DNA of 64,000 nt from Theocolax elegans (taxonomy: Eukaryota; Arthropoda; Insecta; Hymenoptera; Cerocephalidae). Below the pieces are notes generated by a model. It was not told where the DNA came from. It made no database searches and saw nothing but the letters and a program-made list of their open reading frames with translations. The DNA is taken from the NCBI GenBank assembly GCA_026168455.1, contig CM047431.1, forward strand, positions 23,811,365 through 23,875,364. Direction: 5' to 3'. The position numbers and the translations under genes were made by a program. Positions 22,717 to 33,452 of the stretch are shown piece after piece. Position 1 is the stretch's first letter. Every line of letters begins with the position of its first letter.

Positions 22717-22976
22717 TGAAAATTTTTTTTTATATTTTTTTTAGTTAAAATTTTGTGGAGTAAAAAATGTATTTATTTGCTTGCCCAGGACATTTTTTTA
22801 ATTTTTCTATGAAATACATTTTTCAAAGGCATTTTCAACGTTGCTCAACCGTTATCACAACGTTATTTCAACTTATCGCGGCAACTTACATAAATCTTAG
22901 CGGACATATTCACGTTGTAGCAACGTTGCTCCAACGTTTTAACAACTTTTATAACAACGTTGTGTGCTAGTAGGAG

Positions 22977-23944
22977 GGCATTATATCATTATGTTAAGAA
23001 ATTTATATAAATATTTATATAATTTTTATTTAATTATATAGTTTACATAATTTATATTTGATTATATAATTTATATAATTTATATATAATTTATAAAACA
23101 AATATATTATTTTATTATCCCACATTACATCCTCAATTTCTACTTATAAAAGAACTTTACTCGCTACTCCCGGAGACGTAAGGCTAGTTCTAGTCAAACA
23201 AGAGCGAAAGGAATGCGAATCATTTATTAACCATTTGTCATCTTGTGATATTTTTGTAGTAGTTGGTACAAGTCTGGACGTGACAGTGTATGAAAACACA
23301 ATTTCCAAGTAAAAATTAGACGTGTGTATATGGGCATAGAAACCCAAATCAGAAGAAACGCTAAATCTTGTAGCATAAAGAATTGTTTCCACAGAAACAC
23401 CAGCAACGATCTCCGTTGAGGACCCCCGACGATACTAGATTAATAATCAACAGAGACTCACTGTAGGAATCACCAGCGTGATCAAATTCTGAACGAGACC
23501 CTAGCCCAAAAAGGACGCCCGCTGTTATCAAACCCAGCGACCTTCGCTTTGGAAAAATAGTAAGAACTTAATTTAGAAAAAAATACCTTCTCGCCACGAC
23601 ATAATCGTGTAAACATTAAGTATCTTATAAATGTTAATGTTAAGTATAGAATAGAACAAAATTGTATAAAATAAGAAACTTTAAAATAAAATAATAAGGA
23701 AGAAAAAAATAATATAAATTTATATCAAATTTATTTTTAACCTCTCACAAAAAAAAGTAATAACTAAACATAACCCTAGAAGTAACGTAAAGTAGGTGAA
23801 AGTTAACAGAAAGGGTCAGGAGCCATAGACGGGTTTTCTGCAAAAACAAAAATATATTGTTTTGCAAACATATCTGCTAACACCGACTTTAAGTGTCGGA
23901 TCATAACACGCTTATACTACGGGGATATGCTTTATTTTATTGAT
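22977..23944. other. Intergenic DNA with one short unexplained open stretch
   Basis: 22,980-23,140 is AT-rich TTTATATAA-type repeat. From about 23,182 a plus-strand frame reads RLVLVKQERKECESFINH and on to a TAA at 23,309; I cannot place it. 23,400-23,560 is GC-richer with no frame. 23,867-23,890 has a small hairpin (CCGAC...GTCGG). Confidence 0.35.
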
Positions 23945-23996
23945 CGCAAAAAATTGTACGATCAAACGAACTTACCTGGTAATGAAATTCGATCGA

Positions 23997-24173
23997 AATT
24001 ATACATGATGTCTCGTCCGAATAGTTCAAGGTAGTAGCGCCAGCTATATGGTTCTTACCACAACTATCTAAAGCCATTTTTAAACATTTTTGACTATGGT
24101 ACACAAACGTTTGGGGAGGGCGTCCTCTGGCGGCTCGTCCACCACACCTACACTCGTTCGTTCGCTCGCTAAC
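23997..24173 (+). repeat. Left inverted terminal repeat of the DIRS-like element
   Basis: Inverse of 28,501-28,679. Shared words include ATGTCTCGTCC, AAGGTAGTAGCGCCAGCTATA, GTTTGGGGAGGGCG and CGTTCG(T)TCGCTCGCTAAC. At 24,341 the words AATTATACTTTAGATGTCTC and GATCATGGTAG recur inside the element as the complementary region. Confidence 0.8.
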
Positions 24174-24659
24174 TTATTAATTTTAAAGCCTCCTATTTGT
24201 CAAAAAATATATCAATTTTTGGGTCTTTGTGTACACTATATACACATTCCAATTGGGTATGGGAGGGAATTGATCTATTCGGACGTGACATCACGTATAA
24301 TTACGATCGAACTTCATTACCAAGTAAGTTCGTTTTATCGTACAATTATACTTTAGATGTCTCGTCCGCGAGATCATGGTAGTTATTTAAAGCATCCGCC
24401 ACTTAATTTGAGAAAAAAGTGAATAGCAAGCGGAAATACTGCGACATTTATTGTTAACTTACATGTTAAACCAATAATAGTCTTTATATAAAGAGATACT
24501 ATAGATTATACAAAAGAAAAAGAACATGTCTTTTGTCCCAATAATATGAGGAGACAACAAAAAAAAACAAACTATAAAGATAGACAGTTACTAAATAAAA
24601 AAGGAACCTTTTTAAGTAAAAAAAACAAGAGAATATTGTTACTAAAGCCTAAGAATAGT

Positions 24660-25620
24660 TTCGGTAAAGTTGTTATCCTTAGGTAGTGGCCCATTGTAAA
24701 ATTTTGCGAACACCATCGAAGACCCTGACCATCCTGCTGCTTTTTTAATTATTTCGAGACCTACTCCTCCTTGAAGAGCTGCAGAGGTAGAGGCATGTCT
24801 AGTGCTGTGTGGAATGAATAGTGAAACGTCGATGCCTGCTGTTTTTAGGGTCGTTTTTATCCATCGTCTGATCGTATCTAAGGAAGCTGGAGTATTTGGT
24901 TTCCTTATCGTTCTGATGAGTATCTCTGGGTCCTGAGTGCGAATATCTTAAGTCCTCTCTAGGTAACATTCTAAAACTACCGCTATGAATATCCTTAAAA
25001 TATGGTAGTCGAAGAGTGGGCTGCATTCGATCGATGCCTGATGTCTTCACTCTGTCCGGTATTTTTATAAAATATGCCTCCGGTGTCTTTACCATGTTGT
25101 CAATTCTTATTTTTGAGAGTATCTGTTGTCTCTGAGCTGTTACCAGGACTAACAGGGTAACAAGCTTTTTTGACAAGTCTTCCAGGAACAAGGAGTCATT
25201 TGGGTATAGACTTTCCAAATATGCTAGCACCGGCGCAGGGTCCCAGGTAACGTCGAATTTTGGGGCGTGTGGTTTTAACACATAGGCTCCTTGGCAAAAC
25301 CTCTTCACAAGTAGGTCGTTTCCTATCTTCTGCTTTGTAATTAACGATATGGCCGATCTGTAGCTATTAAGTGTTTCCGTTGAATTCATGTTATCAAAGG
25401 AGGTACTATACAATTCCAGGATATCAGCTGTTCTTGGCGAGTAAATTGAGATTTTATTTTTGCTGCAGTGTGCGAACCATAGCTTAAGCGGTTTCTCGTA
25501 CTGCTTCAAGGTAGCCTCCAACAGGGATGATATCATGACACCCACAGCTGCTTCTGGTATTCCTCTCTCCTTAAACGCCTGGCCGATAATCTCCCTACAA
25601 CCAGGAAAAGAGACCTCCAT
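24660..25620 (-). pseudogene. Tyrosine recombinase (YR) of the DIRS-like element
   Basis: The 273-residue frame starting at 25,620 carries an N-terminal core-binding region (YEKPLKLWFAHCSKNK) and the first catalytic Arg in LVTAQRQQILSKI. A frameshift near 24,950 then moves the true reading to another frame. There the antisense of about 24,830-24,670 gives HSTRHASTSAALQGGVG (catalytic H-x-x-R), AAGWS (the W/H position) and AKFYNGPL with the nucleophilic Tyr. All catalytic positions can therefore be found, but in two frames. YR would join circular cDNA to the genome. Neighbour order (RT, RNase H upstream) fits DIRS. It is non-functional as it stands. Confidence 0.8.
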
Positions 25621-26085
25621 AGTTGGTGTTGTTCTCTGAAAGGTGAAGAGAGTAAGTTAGGACTTGGATTTAAAATCAAAGGTTCCGAAATTAGCAATTT
25701 TTTAAATAAGGGATAAAAGGGTTGTGCTATCCAGAAAGGCAAGACAACCACCCCTCTGCCCTATCTGAGATTATTTTCCTCAGTGTTCGTAATGCTAACG
25801 AGAATGGAGGGAAAGCATAAAAATATTTTGCATCCCACGATAACGTGAATGCCTCCACTGCTTCTGCCTCTGGATCTGGATCTGGAAACCAAGATATGAA
25901 CCTATTACATTTTTGTTTACATTGGTCGCAAATAAAGCAATGTCGAATTTTCCAAATTTTTCCGATATTAGGGCAAATGCCTCATCAGAGATCGCCCACT
26001 TCGTTTCCTCGAATCTTATTCGCGACTCTCTATTCGCTATCACATTATTTTTGGATCTTATATATTGATTGAGTGTTCGATGCAA
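25533..26085 (-). pseudogene. RNase H / connection segment of DIRS pol
   Basis: The frame 26,085-25,795 contains NNVIANRESRI, then WAISDEAFALISEKFGKFDI and ALFATNVNKNV. This matches the conserved DIRS stretch (..ADRESR..W.L..+.F..I...FG.p.iDLFAs..N.k) following RNase H. The frame 25,751-25,533 continues with a WIAQPFYPLF segment (usual W..QPWYP). The two pieces are in different frames, so the polyprotein is broken. Confidence 0.7.
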
Positions 26086-26394
26086 AGCATCTCAGCGAGT
26101 TAAAACAGGCCTTTAATTCTAAATAATTAATATGCTCTTTCTTTTCGTCCTCGCACCACCAACCATGGGTTGAGATTCCGTTACATACCGCCCCCCAGCC
26201 GCTAAGTGATGCATCTGAAAAAAGTTAGTTTATAGATGTCTGATCTAATTATATTTGGTATCGCCAGTCTGCTGGTTTGGTTTATCCACCATTCAAGATC
26301 CTCCAGTGCCTGTTGAGAGATATGTATACTAGATTCGTAGTTATCGTTATGCTCCAGCAGCGATAGGTATTTCAATCTTTCAAGGTCTTTTTTT

Positions 26395-27124
26395 TTATAC
26401 CGTACCGTACTTTACTGCCGGGGACGCTGCTACCAGGGACCCGATTAGCTCGGATAATTCTTTTATTTTACATTGCCTACTATTTTTTAGAGAGCTTGTA
26501 CCTTTCTGGATGCGCTTTCTCTTCTCTTCTGCTAACGAGACCGAATAGTTATTAAAGTTTATGATAAAACCCAAGAATTTTAGTTTCTTTGTTGGCACTA
26601 AGACTGATTTCTCATATTTTACTATAAAACCTAAATGCTCCGATAACCAAACTGTCTGCTTGACATTCTCATCACATTCCTGCTTGGAGTCACCTAAAAT
26701 GAGAAAATCATCAATATAAACTACTGATAGGAACCTTGCCGATTTCAGTTGGGCTATAATCCGCTTGATAATTTTGGTAAAAATAAAAAAGGCTGTACAT
26801 AACCCAAAGGGCAAATTCAAAGGATAAATTCATAAATTCTCTCTAGGAATTGAAACCTTAAGTATTTTTTGAGTCCCTGTGAATAGGTATAAGGGTGCAC
26901 GCATCCGCCAGGTCTATTGACGCTAAATAGCAGTCTGGTTGTAGTATCCGATCGACTGTCTTCCAATCAATAATCCTATTCAAATCTTTTAGATTTAGAA
27001 TAAACCTTTTTCCACCATTATTTTTATCCATTAGAAAGAAGGGAGGTAAACATTGGTCCTGGCAGTGTTTAACCTGTGAAATATGCACAGAAGAAAGGTA
27101 TTCATCAATTATTTTCTTATACAT
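26395..27124 (-). pseudogene. Reverse transcriptase of the DIRS-like element, broken
   Basis: The frame 27,124-26,858 has FILNLKDLNRII and LASIDLADACTLIPIH (RT motif A with its first catalytic Asp). The frame 26,820-26,395 continues MNLPFGLCTAFFIFTKI (motif B, PFGL-x-x-AP-like), then VVYIDDFLILG (motif C, the YIDD catalytic box) and LKFLGFIINF. A short gap and frame change separate the pieces near 26,840. The YIDD box and PFGLC are those expected for DIRS/Ngaro RTs. Confidence 0.85.
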
Positions 27125-27419
27125 AATTAATTCTGCATCAGAGTTTTGGGCTCAGTACACGTAGTGTGCCCTGTTGGAAGATCCGAGAAAGAAATAGCAT
27201 ATCCATTTATCGTCTTTAGTATGATCCTATCGCTTGTGACCTGCTTCCATCTATGGTAAAACAATCCTAACCTGCCGCCCGTTACCTTTATTTCCTCCGT
27301 TGTTGCGTGCTGCTATGCAGCTCCTTGTTCCCCGATGTTGTATTTACTCCAGGACGGTAGGGTTTTTTTTGAGAAGGATTCCGACCTGGAGTCTTTCAGT
27401 TTAAATGCTTGTATCGTAT

Positions 27420-28490
27420 TTAACGTTGGGAGGAGGGTGGTTTTGTTTTTGTCTCTACCCTTAACATTTCCTTTCTTGTCTTCTCCGACGCCCTTGACGC
27501 TTTTAACTTTTCGCCCAGCGTCTCTCCTAACAGGTAAGCATCTGGCGTACTCTCTTCTATAACCAGTTTAGCTGAGTGGGTGAATTCCCCGCATTGATTT
27601 ACATGGTACTTCCTAGTCCTTGACATATTGAAAAATAGGACCGCAGCAAGTCTGCCTGCAGAATTCAGCAGGTTAATCAACTCTTCTACCATTAAAACTT
27701 CGCTATTGCCCTCTTGTAATAATATAAATCTTGATAGGGTTAAGCCTACTAAATTGATGACTGTAGCAAGCTGGTCCTGAGCACCCTTTTGAAAGGCGTC
27801 TCTTCTTACCGCTTCTACCCATAATAGCCTTTACCTCTTGGTTTAGCTTTGGGGCTTTCAACAGCGGACAGTTTTCCGGTCTCGGATAGCCTTTCATTAT
27901 AGTGTCTCTAACCTCCTTTTGTAGCCCCTCCGTGAGAATCTTCGACCATCTTTCTGCGACGAACGCATGGATCGAAGGATCTGTCTCATCAGTTTCTTGT
28001 TCCTCGCCAAACAGGGCTCTTAGGTTAGGATTAATGTCCTCCTTTTTCTTCTCTTCGTTAGATTTCTCCACATACGGGCTCTTTGAACGGAACCTCTTAT
28101 GTGGGCTTTTTGAGCGGGAGCGCCTCTCTATGCTTGGAGACCGTCGGGCACACAAACCTCATCGGGTTCGCTCTTGCCTCTCTCCCTTCGCTTTTTTGTG
28201 ATATCTTTCGTTGTAGCTATCATAAGAACTAGCTGTGCTCAACCAGTAAGACGGCGAGGAGAACTATCGTCTCTCGCGTCTAGATTTCCTTTTACGATGG
28301 CCACGTGAGCGAGACCTACTCTCTTCTCGTCATGATCAGTGTTTAACGATTTTAACTCCTGTAATAAAATTCTTCTGACTATGGCCTCTAGATTCTGCTC
28401 CTCTGGTTCATCTCCGACGTCCATCTTTGTCTGCGTAGAATGCAAATATCCAACGGTTTTTTTACCGAAGTTGCTTGAACCGCACAGCAA
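27420..28490 (-). pseudogene. Gag-like ORF1 of the DIRS-like element
   Basis: Three frames in order. 28,490-28,239 includes an acidic start MDVGDEPEEQNLEAIVRRIL, the likely N-terminus at ~28,422. 28,155-27,703 has an Arg/Ser-rich stretch (RRSPSIERRSRSKSPHKR) then YPRPENCPLLKAPKLNQEV, a phrase typical of DIRS gag. 27,692-27,420 is Lys/Ser-rich. No zinc knuckle is seen, as usual for DIRS. Frame breaks make it a pseudogene. The open frame's start overlaps the right inverted repeat. Confidence 0.65.
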
Positions 28491-28500
28491 AGCGTAATGA

Positions 28501-28679
28501 GTTAGCGAGCAAACGAACGAGTGTAGGTGCGGTAGACGAGCCGCCGGAGGGCGCCCTCCCCAAACGTTCGTGTACTATACACAAAAATGTTTAAAAATGG
28601 CTTTATATAGTTGTGGTAAAAACCGTATAGCTGGCGCTACTACCTTGATCTACAGGACGAGACATCTAAAGTATAATTA
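28501..28679 (-). repeat. Right inverted terminal repeat of the DIRS-like element
   Basis: Inverse of 23,997-24,173, roughly 85-90% by eye. It runs from GTTAGCGAGCAAACGAACGA to ...GACATCTAAAGTATAATTA. Confidence 0.8.
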
Positions 28680-28944
28680 GATTTACGCGGTATACAAATT
28701 CTATTACGATCAACAGATCACTTAGAATTAAATAAAATCGCGGAGTAGAATCTAATATAATTATTCAAACCTAACTTTATTCGAAATCGAAAGCGTTGAA
28801 CGCATTTCCGTTTTCATTCTGCAAGTCCGCAACGTATTTAAATAAAAATTAAATTTAATTAAAATTGTTGCGAATAATCGTATATTTGCATTTTATAGTT
28901 ATTTTGATATTTTACAAAATAAAATTAATAGAAGAGCCAAAGGC

Positions 28945-30720
28945 CAGAAACCTGCCTAGCCCGGAACTGTTTTTCACATTACTTCAAGCTGGGAGGCGTG
29001 TCTGTGACATGCATCATTCGTTCCTTATTCTTTCCTCCCACGTTGGGACTGCCACTTATCGTGAAACGGCCTCCCTTGCGGTTTCAAGCACGCGCCGAAA
29101 GATGGCACAGGCTCCGGCTCCGCCATCTGAGATACTCCCGGAGCACCCTTTGATGGACAAAGGAAACATTGGGGAGCAATCTTACAATTCTTAAGGTTGT
29201 GTCCAGGTTCGCCGCACTTGTAGAATGACGAGGACCTGTCCACACCCTTACACTTCCGTTTCGTGTGGCCGAAGTCTAGGCACCGATAGCACCTCTCGAC
29301 CAAAACTCGATCCCGAACGTGACAGCTTACAAAGCCGACGCAAAGATGTCGCATCGACTTTAGCTTGTCAGCGGTCTCGTGATATAGATTCACAATGGAT
29401 GTCTTTTGTTGACTGCGGTTGGGACCCAAAAGCTTCACCTCTCGGCTCTCAGACGGAGACGCGATAACTTTATTTAAGGCCGCCACCACTTCGTCCCTCG
29501 TTGTGAGAGCGTCCAGGTCTCTGATCTCCAGGGTCACCCTTCGATCTCGGATCCTAACTTCTCCCATACCTTGAGTAACCATGCAGACTTTCTCCGCGAA
29601 TGCTTCTGCGTCCGTCTTTTTTCCCAGCCGGAGCAGGACATCTCCCCGCCTTGTCGGCCGCACGCTCAGAATCTAAGCGCCGCTGTCGTCCGGATTGAAT
29701 TCCTTTCGGAGCTTCCCCAAGACTTCAGCAAACGTACGGTCCCTCGCGACAGTCACCACCAGGGTGGATACCGACGACATCTGGCGCATTCTCCTATCAA
29801 GAGGTGCCTGCCCCGACCCGACCGACGGCTTTTTTCCCGCCACTGACGCGGACTTGGATTGCTCCTTGTCCATGCCACGTGGTGGTACCTCCTTTCGAAG
29901 CTTCTTCTTCTTGCGGCTCTTAGAGACCTCGGGGAGGCTTTGGGGGCCCTCTCTACTTCTCTTTTGAGCCTGAATTCTAGCTGTAGCCGTAAAGATGGCT
30001 TTAGCTATTATGCCTCTTCTCTTAGGCCGCCGACGATTCTCGTGACCAACTCGATAATCCTCGAATTGACACTTGTAATCGTCGACTGCCGAAAACATCT
30101 TTTTGGTTTTCCCGTAAAACTCTGGTACAAGAGTGTCTATGGTATTCAGCCCTGTTTTGACGACCATGGAGATGTTACGCTGCTTTGCACAAGCAGCCAA
30201 CATAGCCTGGAGTTCGCTCTTTAGATGGTCGTAAGTGAAGTCGATGTCCTCCTGCGCCTTCTCTACCTTCTCATATTTCTTGCGGAATATTTCTATCTCT
30301 TCTTGCGATTCCTTACTATATGCAGAGATGCCACTGATGGCACTACCAAGGCGGATAACGCTGCCGCTTTGTAACCTGCTTGCGGATGCAATACTCAACA
30401 TCTGTAACGACGGCTGCTGTTGGGGGTTTTCTTTCGAGGGCCCCACCTCTGATGTGTCCGTAGAACGAAGCGCTTGGTGGCCTCCCCCAAAATTCATGAG
30501 GCCAGCTCCGGCCACCGGGGCTTTCACCCGATCAGAACCGACGGCGGGATTGACACTTAGTTTGGAGCTGCCCGCTTGGAGTAGTAGGTATTCCATTCGC
30601 TTGCTCATCATTCTTCTTCAACTGTTTGGTCCACGGAGGCTATTTTGTTTCCCCTCTACCCTTCGCGCAAGCGTGACGAGCTTTCCCTCATCCGCCAAAG
30701 TTAAATAAAATTAGATTATT
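28945..30720 (-). mobile_element. R1-like LINE, ORF1-containing fragment (minus strand)
   Basis: Matches the plus-strand element at 40,763-42,716 from its 5' leader (GGCGGATGAGGGAAAGCTCG on the minus strand near 30,700) through ORF1 to a word GGGCTAGGCAGGT at ~28,955. There the two diverge. No ORF2 (endonuclease/RT) or A-tail is present. Confidence 0.75.
29025..30611 (-). pseudogene. R1-clade ORF1 (Gag-like) with a nonsense mutation
   Basis: The frame 30,611-29,673 gives ~312 residues, starting MMSKRMEYLLLQAGSSKL. A TAG at ~29,670 replaces the CAG (Gln) found in the intact paralogue. The same frame then resumes and runs to 29,025. The second half carries CYRCLDFGHTKRKC and, in FYKCGEPGHNLKNC, a second knuckle whose first Cys has become Phe. 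A third CFLC-type finger start follows, and a frame shift near the end alters the tail. The coiled-coil-like SQEEIEIFRKKYEKVEKAQ segment is retained. ORF1 proteins of this clade bind RNA and help target telomere or rDNA sites; this copy is dead. Confidence 0.85.
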
Positions 30721-31133
30721 TCATTTAACTTTCTTTAAAAATATTTATTTTTTTGTTGCTATTCTTTAACTCCGCCGAGATCAATGGTTGCCACCGATTG
30801 TCAGCAAAATAATTATTATATCATTTATAATTAATAGACATTCAATTGATTAATTTGAGTTCGTTTATTGTAAAAACACAATGAATACGTTGCAACCGAA
30901 AGAAGATTGATCATGAAAAAGTAGTACAGAAACATGGCTTATATCTTTTTTTATATTTTTCGATAATTTTACAACGTTTCTTGATTATTTATACCAGATT
31001 TTTCATAACGGGGTGTATGTACAATATACCTAATATGGGAATTCGTTATGGATATAAAGGTGAAAATTTAGCTCAGTATATTCCACATGAATTATAATTT
31101 CTTGTAGTAAGGAATTATATAAAAATTTACATA
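30721..31133. other. AT-rich spacer (duplicated at 33,562-33,974)
   Basis: AT-rich, no gene or RNA recognised. It may be older sequence into which the R1-like fragment and the miniature element inserted. Confidence 0.4.
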
Positions 31134-31919
31134 CACTCCGCATCAAAATTATCGCAACAAGATTTAAGTTATTAAAATTATTAAAATTAAAATTGATAGA
31201 ATTATAAGCATTTGAAACATGGCCATTTTTCGAATGCTTGTAATTCGATCAATTTTTATTGCATTGAGATAACTTTTTTTGTTTTGTAGGGGATTCAGAC
31301 CGCAGGGTCCCTAGTGTAAGAAACGATTCACACAATCGACACTTTTCAGGGCCACAATGATGCGTAAGTCCAACCAATAACCTCCTCGCGGTACGCATCG
31401 AGTAATGCTGATGTTGACGGTATTTGACTAAAACATAGGAAGATCTTTAAAATGGCATAACTCGGTCAAAAAAAGTCGTAAAGGGTCGACTTTTTTTAAA
31501 ATTCTCGTTAAAAAGTCTACTTTAAGGTGGTATTTGTTGTTTTTTGAAAAAAATTTTTTGGTATTTCAGGTAAACGTGCAAACTATTGCGTTGTTTAAGA
31601 AAAAGAAGTTGGTAGGAGGGTTGCCAGATGGCGATTTTTTCTCCTTGTTGCTCTTGCTTAATAAACATCAATATACGTAAGAGAGAAAAGGAAAAAAAAA
31701 TCGCCAACTGGTCACTCTGGTTGGTAGGCCTGATTAAGACATAGCAATGTGGCAATATCTCGCAGCTATTAGGCATTATTTTTTCTCAAAGTGCACGTAA
31801 TTCCTTACAAAACAAAAAAAAATTATCTCAATACGATGAAAATTGACCGAGCTACAAGCATTTAAAAAATGACAATTTTTCTGTGAAAAATCTTGTTGCG
31901 ATAATTTTGATGCCGAGTG
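31134..31919. mobile_element. Tc1/mariner-type miniature element, copy A
   Basis: 786 bp with inverted ends CACTC(C/G)GCATCAAAATTA continuing TCGCAACAAGAT, flanked by TA on each side (31,132-31,133 and 31,920-31,921). TA target duplication plus ~30-bp TIRs beginning CACTC is typical of Tc1/mariner. No transposase frame lies inside; the frame 31,522-31,776 has no family features. Confidence 0.8.
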
Positions 31920-31921
31920 TA

Positions 31922-32747
31922 TAATTGTATTAAATTAAGTTTACTATGTAGCACGTACATATGTCATTCGTAAAAACGCGTGATTTTTGACATGCCAAAT
32001 CGGTTCGAACTAATCATGTTATTTGGCATATGAAAAATCAAGTGCTAAATTACATATTACTATGTGATTAAGCATATAATTTTGCATAACATTAAACGCA
32101 TATATCAGCGTGTATATTTTCAGTAGGGTGATATCAGTGAGGTTATTTGGACAATTTTATTTTGAAGTTAGGAGTATCTAATTTGTAGATTATAACAAGG
32201 ATGCTCCTAGTAATTCTCTAATAATGATATTGTAGAAGTTATTTTTAAAATTTTAATGTTTCGAGGTTAGAAATATATATTTTATAGGTTACAACTAGTA
32301 TGATGATTAAAATTAATTTAGTACAAAAATTGCAGTTTCGTTAAAGTCTAGATTATGGGTATATTATAATTAGATTGTCTGCTGCTACCGCAGGAGTTTG
32401 TTATGTGCTAACAAGGAAACCTAATCCAACGGCATCTACCATGTAATGTCCAACGACATCAACCATGCAACGGCATCTACCGTGTAATGTCCACATAGGA
32501 AAGCCTGAGCAGGAATGCTATCTACCTATTTTTTATGTTTCAATTATTTGAAAATACTCAATCGTACTTTTGTCCTGATATAATTCTGATTTTATTTTGA
32601 CTCAATTCTGATTTTATACTGATTCAGTATCATTTCAATTCTTTGTTTTAGAAAAAATTTCTCTGCTGATTCATTTAGTGTTGATTTTATATTGATTTCA
32701 GTATGAAATCAATACTAAATCAGCATGGCTATTTTTAACAAGAAAAT
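31922..32747. other. AT-rich spacer with a small CAACGGCATCTACC repeat
   Basis: At 32,419-32,494 the phrase CAACGGCATCTACC(A/G)TGTAATGTC occurs twice with a degenerate third copy between. At 32,570-32,720 the word CTGATTTTAT recurs several times. No gene is seen. It is duplicated at 34,765-35,591. Confidence 0.45.
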
Positions 32748-33020
32748 AATAGTACATTACGATACGAGTGGGAACACATACTCCGCACGAGTATCGTATA
32801 CGATTTTTCATCACTCTGTGCGGAAAGTTTGATGTTAATATTACTTTCTGCACTGAGCTAAGCCTCTGAATATCGAACTTTCCGCACGGAGTGATGAAAA
32901 TGTATTTTTCACCACACGTAGACCGAAAGTACCACATTCCCTCCCGTCACCGAAAAAGGAATGTGTTATTTTCGGCCTACTGGTGGTGAAAAATAGTATA
33001 CATCCCACGGAGGTAAAATG
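32748..33020 (+). mobile_element. Truncated hairpin-rich TIR element, copy A
   Basis: It begins AATAGTACATTACGATACGA like the complete copy at 35,592, and is cut at 33,020 by the tandem-duplication junction. Confidence 0.75.
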
Positions 33021-33452
33021 CTGCTTTGCACAAGCAGCCAACATAGCCTGGAGTTCGCTCTTTAGATGGTCGTAAGTGAAGTCGATGTCCTCCTGCGCCT
33101 TCTCTACCTTCTCATATTTCTTGCGGAATATTTCTATCTCTTCTTGCGATTCCTTACTATATGCAGAGATGCCACTGATGGCACTACCAAGGCGGATAAC
33201 GCTGCCGCTTTGTAACCTGCTTGCGGATGCAATACTCAACATCTGTAACGACGGCTGCTGTTGGGGGTTTTCTTTCGAGGGCCCCACCTCTGATGTGTCC
33301 GTAGAACGAAGCGCTTGGTGGCCTCCCCCAAAATTCATGAGGCCAGCTCCGGCCACCGGGGCTTTCACCCGATCAGAACCGACGGCGGGATTGACACTTA
33401 GTTTGGAGCTGCCCGCTTGGAGTAGTAGGTATTCCATTCGCTTGCTCATCAT
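32841..33452 (-). pseudogene. Chimeric ORF: R1-like ORF1 N-terminus fused to TIR-element sequence
   Basis: The first ~144 residues equal the start of R1-like ORF1 (MMSKRMEYLLLQAGSS... to AACAKQ). At the duplication junction (33,020/33,021) the frame runs on into antisense of the hairpin-rich element for about 60 residues before a stop. It is a by-product of tandem duplication, but it is a long clean open frame and could be called a gene by automatic annotation. Confidence 0.75.

Larger units (their letters stand above)
9086..22976. mobile_element. 13.9-kb giant inverted-repeat element with Harbinger-like core
   Basis: Both ends carry CCTACTAGCACACAACGTTG in inverted orientation (left from ~9086, right ending ~22,976). 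Essentially everything between is mirrored: left arm 9086-14,468, right arm 17,097-22,976, core ~2.6 kb. Arms share microsatellites, a foldback element, tRNA-like sequence and a two-exon frame in the same order. The core holds a PIF/Harbinger transposase fragment and a BESS-motif exon. I found no clean target duplication outside the ends. It could be a transposon with giant TIRs, or a palindrome produced by aberrant transposition or replication. The arms differ by substitutions, microsatellite length and a 725-bp insertion, so the structure is not brand new. Confidence 0.75.
17097..22976 (-). repeat. Right arm of giant inverted repeat
   Basis: Reverse complement of 9086-14,468. It is about 500 bp longer, because it carries a 725-bp insertion (21,040-21,764) but a shorter terminal array and TA tract. 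All landmarks appear in mirrored order. Confidence 0.85.
23945..28690 (-). mobile_element. DIRS-like tyrosine-recombinase retrotransposon, degenerate
   Basis: Minus-strand order: gag-like frames (28,490-27,420), reverse transcriptase (27,124-26,395), RNase H and connection region (26,085-25,533), tyrosine recombinase (25,620 to ~24,660). There are no direct LTRs. The ends are inverted repeats (about 23,997-24,173 and 28,501-28,679), and part of the terminal sequence recurs internally at 24,341-24,383, like the internal complementary region of DIRS elements. Frameshifts and stops break every gene. The combination RT + YR + inverted termini is diagnostic for DIRS, which integrate by recombinase instead of DDE integrase. 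Confidence 0.85.
30180..33020. repeat. Tandem duplication, copy A (2,841 bp)
   Basis: Identical to 33,021-35,861 apart from a handful of homopolymer-length differences. The unit contains the 5' third of R1-like ORF1 with its leader, a Tc1/mariner-type miniature element and the left part of a hairpin-rich TIR element. Junctions: ...AGGTAAAATG then CTGCTTTGCA at 33,020/33,021, with no long homology at the breakpoints. Confidence 0.9.
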
